From NCBI GenBank assembly GCA_016758965.1, contig JAEPRB010000016.1, positions 186,001-250,000 on the forward strand: DNA of 64,000 bases. Direction: 5' to 3'. This document shows positions 61,445-64,000 of this stretch, piece after piece. This DNA is from Circinella minor (lineage: Eukaryota; Mucoromycota; Mucoromycetes; Mucorales; Lichtheimiaceae). The translations under genes were made by a program, and so were the position numbers. The notes beneath the pieces are model-generated. The model saw only the letters and a program-made list of their open reading frames with translations, did no database searches and was not told the origin of the DNA. Position 1 is the stretch's first letter; each line of letters begins with the position of its first letter.

Positions 61445-62412
61445 TCATAATCTCTCCTTGTTTAAACATTTATCAAAGCATTTGACAGAATGAGAAACAA
61501 AGTCTTTGAAATCACTCAAATACAAGCTATCGCATACTTCACTCATCCTAGTCATTAGCGATTCTTTTTCCAAAAATTTATTTCGCTTAACTTTACTTTT
61601 GACAACTGAATACGGAGGAGGATATACGAATCTGTATCCTCGTGAATTGATATACTTACCAAAGTCTGTTGAGTTGTGAAAAGGAGAATTATCCATGATA
61701 AGATTAGTGTCCCTTCATCTCGGGATACTTTGTCTATTTTGTCGAGAGTAGCCTTTACAAAGCTTAGATAATGGCCTGTCCCTGCTGTCCCTGTGCTATA
61801 ACCATCAATTGCACGTCTAAGCTTTCTCTTTTTGATACGCTTTGGAACTTGTAAGCTAACATTAATTAGGCCATTTGCGGATATTGGACCTAAAATCGAT
61901 GTTGCGTTTGCTTTCGTTGTAGGCACTGTAACTATTGCAGGAGTGCCTTTCTTTGACCAAGCCATACCGCAATTCAAATTAATGTGAAAGGCTGATTCAT
62001 CCAAGAAAAAACACAATTTGTTGTGAAATCCAGGTCAGTTTTTTTGCTACCACGTTTAAACCCAGTCGTATCTTTGCTGAATCTTTTCCTCACTGTTCCT
62101 TTTCCACAGGATGAAACTGTGCTTGCTTAATTGACAGATTACACCGAGTTGTCATAAAGTTGTAATAATAGTAGTACCACGAGAAACGTTGAAACCTTCA
62201 ACGTTTTTTGTTTCAAACTTTTCACCACTTCATTGACAACGGCAGAAGGGTTCTCATCAATATAATTTTTAAAAAAAAGAAAAGTTTATGCTCTTCCCCG
62301 AAGAATACGACGCCGACCTGACTTATTTTTCTTCTCAATGATGCCTCCAGGGTCCTTATAATAACGTTTGACCCATTTCTATGCTATTCGGATATGAATA
62401 CCTAATTTCCTT

Positions 62413-62444
<32 letters not shown>

Positions 62445-62609
62445 TTTCAAGCATTTACTAAAAAATAAATGAAAAATTCTAGTTTTGTCTTTATCAAAGT
62501 AAACCGTATAGCGTCGCTTGTTACATAGTTCCATATCAATATCTTCACTATTCCTCTTATTCATAACTGAATGCATTACAGGGTTAGGTCTTTCCGAAGG
62601 TTTATTCAT
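61445..62609 (-). pseudogene. Inactive Tc1/IS630-type DDE transposase
   Basis: Remnant of a plant/fungal-type IS630/Tc1-mariner transposase. The N-terminus (MNKPSERPNPVMHSVMNKRN) is followed by a poly-Ala tract from a (CAG)n repeat, then ARKLGIHIRIA, an in-frame TAG, and KWVKRYYKDPGGI, part of the helix-turn-helix/linker. The catalytic core keeps the first Asp (FFLDESAFHIN), WSKKGTPAIVTVPTT, and the second Asp (MDNSPFHNS, in another frame). At the third catalytic position PPPY runs straight into SVVKSKVKRNKFLEKE: the usual SPELNPIE.FW-type stretch holding the last acidic residue is missing. Stops, a frameshift near 61700 and this deletion make it non-functional. Confidence 0.75.
62413..62445. 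repeat. (CAG)n trinucleotide repeat
   Basis: About nine to ten GCA/CAG units inside the transposase remnant, read on the minus strand as poly-Ala. Uninterrupted trinucleotide repeats are otherwise uncommon here. Confidence 0.85.
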
Positions 62610-63342
62610 TTAGGAATACTGAGTACGAGAACTTATTGTTTCAATAGCAAAATAGCTCCTCATCAACAACGACAACAACATTCATCAGCTCAACTCCATT
62701 CTCATCAATAACGTGCCCTTGTCCATCTTCATAAAAAAAAAATTGTATACTCATCTTCAATATCTGTAAAATAAATTATAAATAGGTAAGAAGAAAGTAA
62801 AATGGACCACAGAAATTTCTTTCCCCGCCCCCCTTTTTCTTAAAAATAATTGATGCCCAAGAAATGTATTAATTGGATTAACTCAAAAATTAGCGTTTCT
62901 GAAGTGTACTGTATACCATGAACATTCTCTATAATAAAAAAAATAAAAAGAAAGTTTCTTTGGTTTCTACATTAATATACTTCTTGGTTACCAATGAAAG
63001 CGAAAAGAATAAAAAAAAAAAAAAAAAAAGGTCGGTTTATTTCAAAAAATCGGGAAAAAAATATCCGATCCAACGAAATGTTGCATAAATGGCGCATGGT
63101 CAATTCGAGTGTAACCTTAAATGAAAAATGCTACAAGTGTATAGATCAATGGACGCCAACGTGGACATAATAACAGGTACCGTCAATAACAAATTGATCA
63201 AACATCTTTTGGTAAACCAAAAAAAAAAAAAAAAAATCTTGTGTAACAACTTTAGATTTTAATTTTTTTATTATATATAAAAAAGAGAAAAAAAGTTAAA
63301 AGAAGTTTTGGTTTCGTTTTCTTTCATTATTATAAATTTTTG
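62610..63342. other. Intergenic before the terminal gene
   Basis: AT-rich, with a C-run at 62826-62832 and long A runs near 63011-63028 and 63219-63236. A T-rich stretch leads to the start codon of the next gene. No coding region seen. Confidence 0.4.
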
Positions 63343-64000
63343 ATGAAGTTAACAAGTCTTTATACTATTGCCTCTTTGGAATTAGCTTATTCTTCTACTT
63401 TGGTATTCGCTGGTCGACCCCAATCTTACAAGTTAAATCCAGATCCTGAAGGTCAATATCCACGTCTTGGTGCTTGTCCTGATGAACATAGTTGTATTTT
63501 CCCTCCTGATTTGTAAGTTCCAACGTAAAAATTTACATCACTTTTATACATACAAAGTCTAATTTTAATAAATATATATATAAATATGATACGTAGATCT
63601 CAATTTATTCCTGGTTCCTACTTTGATTTACGTGTAGAATTACATGCTTATGATACTTCTTTTACAAATAAAACAGTTGAACCTTATGAAAATTTCAAGA
63701 CAACTGTAAGAAGAAATAATGGTCGATGGGTGGATGTAGATCAATTTTTCAATTTTGAAGAAACACCTGCTTTAGAAAATTGGGATTTTGAATGGGCTAA
63801 TACGATTGAATCGGTTGTTTCAGAAGATGTGGCTCCTGTTCCTGTTGCTGTTACTTCACGTATTTGGCGTAAACTTAAATTTGATAAACCTGGTACTTAT
63901 GATGTTTCTGTTCAATATGGTCCAAAAGAAGGTTATACTGTTCGTTATACTGTCATTGAGGTAAGTTCCTTGGTTGTTGTTTGATATGAATGAAATAAAA
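63343..64000 (+). CDS. Secreted protein, N-terminal part (possible alkaline-phosphatase-like), runs off the window
   Basis: Exon 1 is 63343-63512, starting MKLTSLYTIASLELAYSSTL, then VFAGRPQSYKLNPDPEGQYP and GACPDEHSCIFPPD: a signal peptide followed by a Cys-containing segment. Exon 2 is 63597-63960, a beta-rich domain with YFDLRVELHAYDTSF, NGRWVDVDQFFNF, SRIWRKLKFDKPGTYDVSVQ and YTVRYTVIE. The exon ends at GAG before GTAAGT, so the gene continues past 64000. I recall this N-terminal domain from secreted fungal alkaline-phosphatase-like proteins of Mucorales, but the catalytic domain lies outside the window, so the function is tentative. Confidence 0.55.

Noticed and set aside
1..64000. CRISPR array, prophage or bacterial operon structure
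   Set aside because: No regularly spaced direct repeats, no Shine-Dalgarno pattern, and spliceosomal introns throughout.

Overview
The window is nuclear DNA of a filamentous fungus, most probably an early-diverging one of the Mucoromycota (Mucorales-like). Supporting signs are the strongly AT-rich sequence, many short GT..AG introns of about 50-100 bp, membrane-anchored Kelch proteins, degenerate copies of gene and transposon families that I recall from Mucorales genomes, and standard fungal housekeeping genes. Genus and species cannot be fixed from sequence alone. No rRNA, tRNA or CRISPR array was found.

Layout. 0.4-9.6 kb: two tandem copies of an 11-exon gene for a signal-peptide / Kelch-propeller / single-TM protein. 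11.6-12.9 kb (-): another single-pass membrane protein with a proline-rich tail. 14.8-16.1 kb (-): ribosomal protein uL2, rebuilt exactly to 254 aa. 17.1-19.3 kb (-): decayed six-BRCT (Rtt107/Brc1-like) gene, next to a Fanzor/TnpB C-terminal remnant (19.45-19.84 kb, +). 20.1 kb (+): AIRIM/C1orf109-like protein. 21.0-24.8 kb (-): Elongator subunit ELP2. 26.0-38.9 kb (+): three tandem MFS transporters of the allantoate-permease (ACS/Dal5) type, with a 4.5-kb gene-free gap between the first two; a fourth relative lies at 53.1-55.1 kb (-). 39.6-42.5 kb (-): Slm1-like PH protein. 43.3-44.9 kb (+): wax-synthase-like MBOAT enzyme, divergent from it.

44.9-50.3 kb is repeat-rich: foldback elements, a pogo/Tigger-like MITE and a degenerate gene of a Mucoromycota multicopy family. 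50.3 kb (-) holds an intact 67-aa gene of unknown function. 50.9-53.0 kb (+): Lnt-like membrane carbon-nitrogen hydrolase. 55.4-57.7 kb (-): a multi-span membrane protein and the ribosome-biogenesis factor SLX9. 58.0-59.2 kb (+): BAX-inhibitor-1/Lifeguard protein. 59.4-62.6 kb: a TA-flanked element, an unrecognised small spliced gene, a frameshifted second copy of the 67-aa gene, and a dead Tc1/IS630-type transposase. From 63.3 kb the first two exons of a secreted, possibly alkaline-phosphatase-like protein run off the end.

The genes form no single pathway. Three themes recur. Ribosome biogenesis and translation: uL2, AIRIM-like, SLX9, ELP2. Plasma-membrane transport and trafficking: four MFS paralogues, Slm1, and three receptor-like proteins whose cytosolic tails carry PPxY or P[ST]AP motifs. 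Mobile-element decay: Fanzor, MITEs, DDE transposase. Exon coordinates quoted as exact were checked by reading-phase arithmetic; others are approximate.
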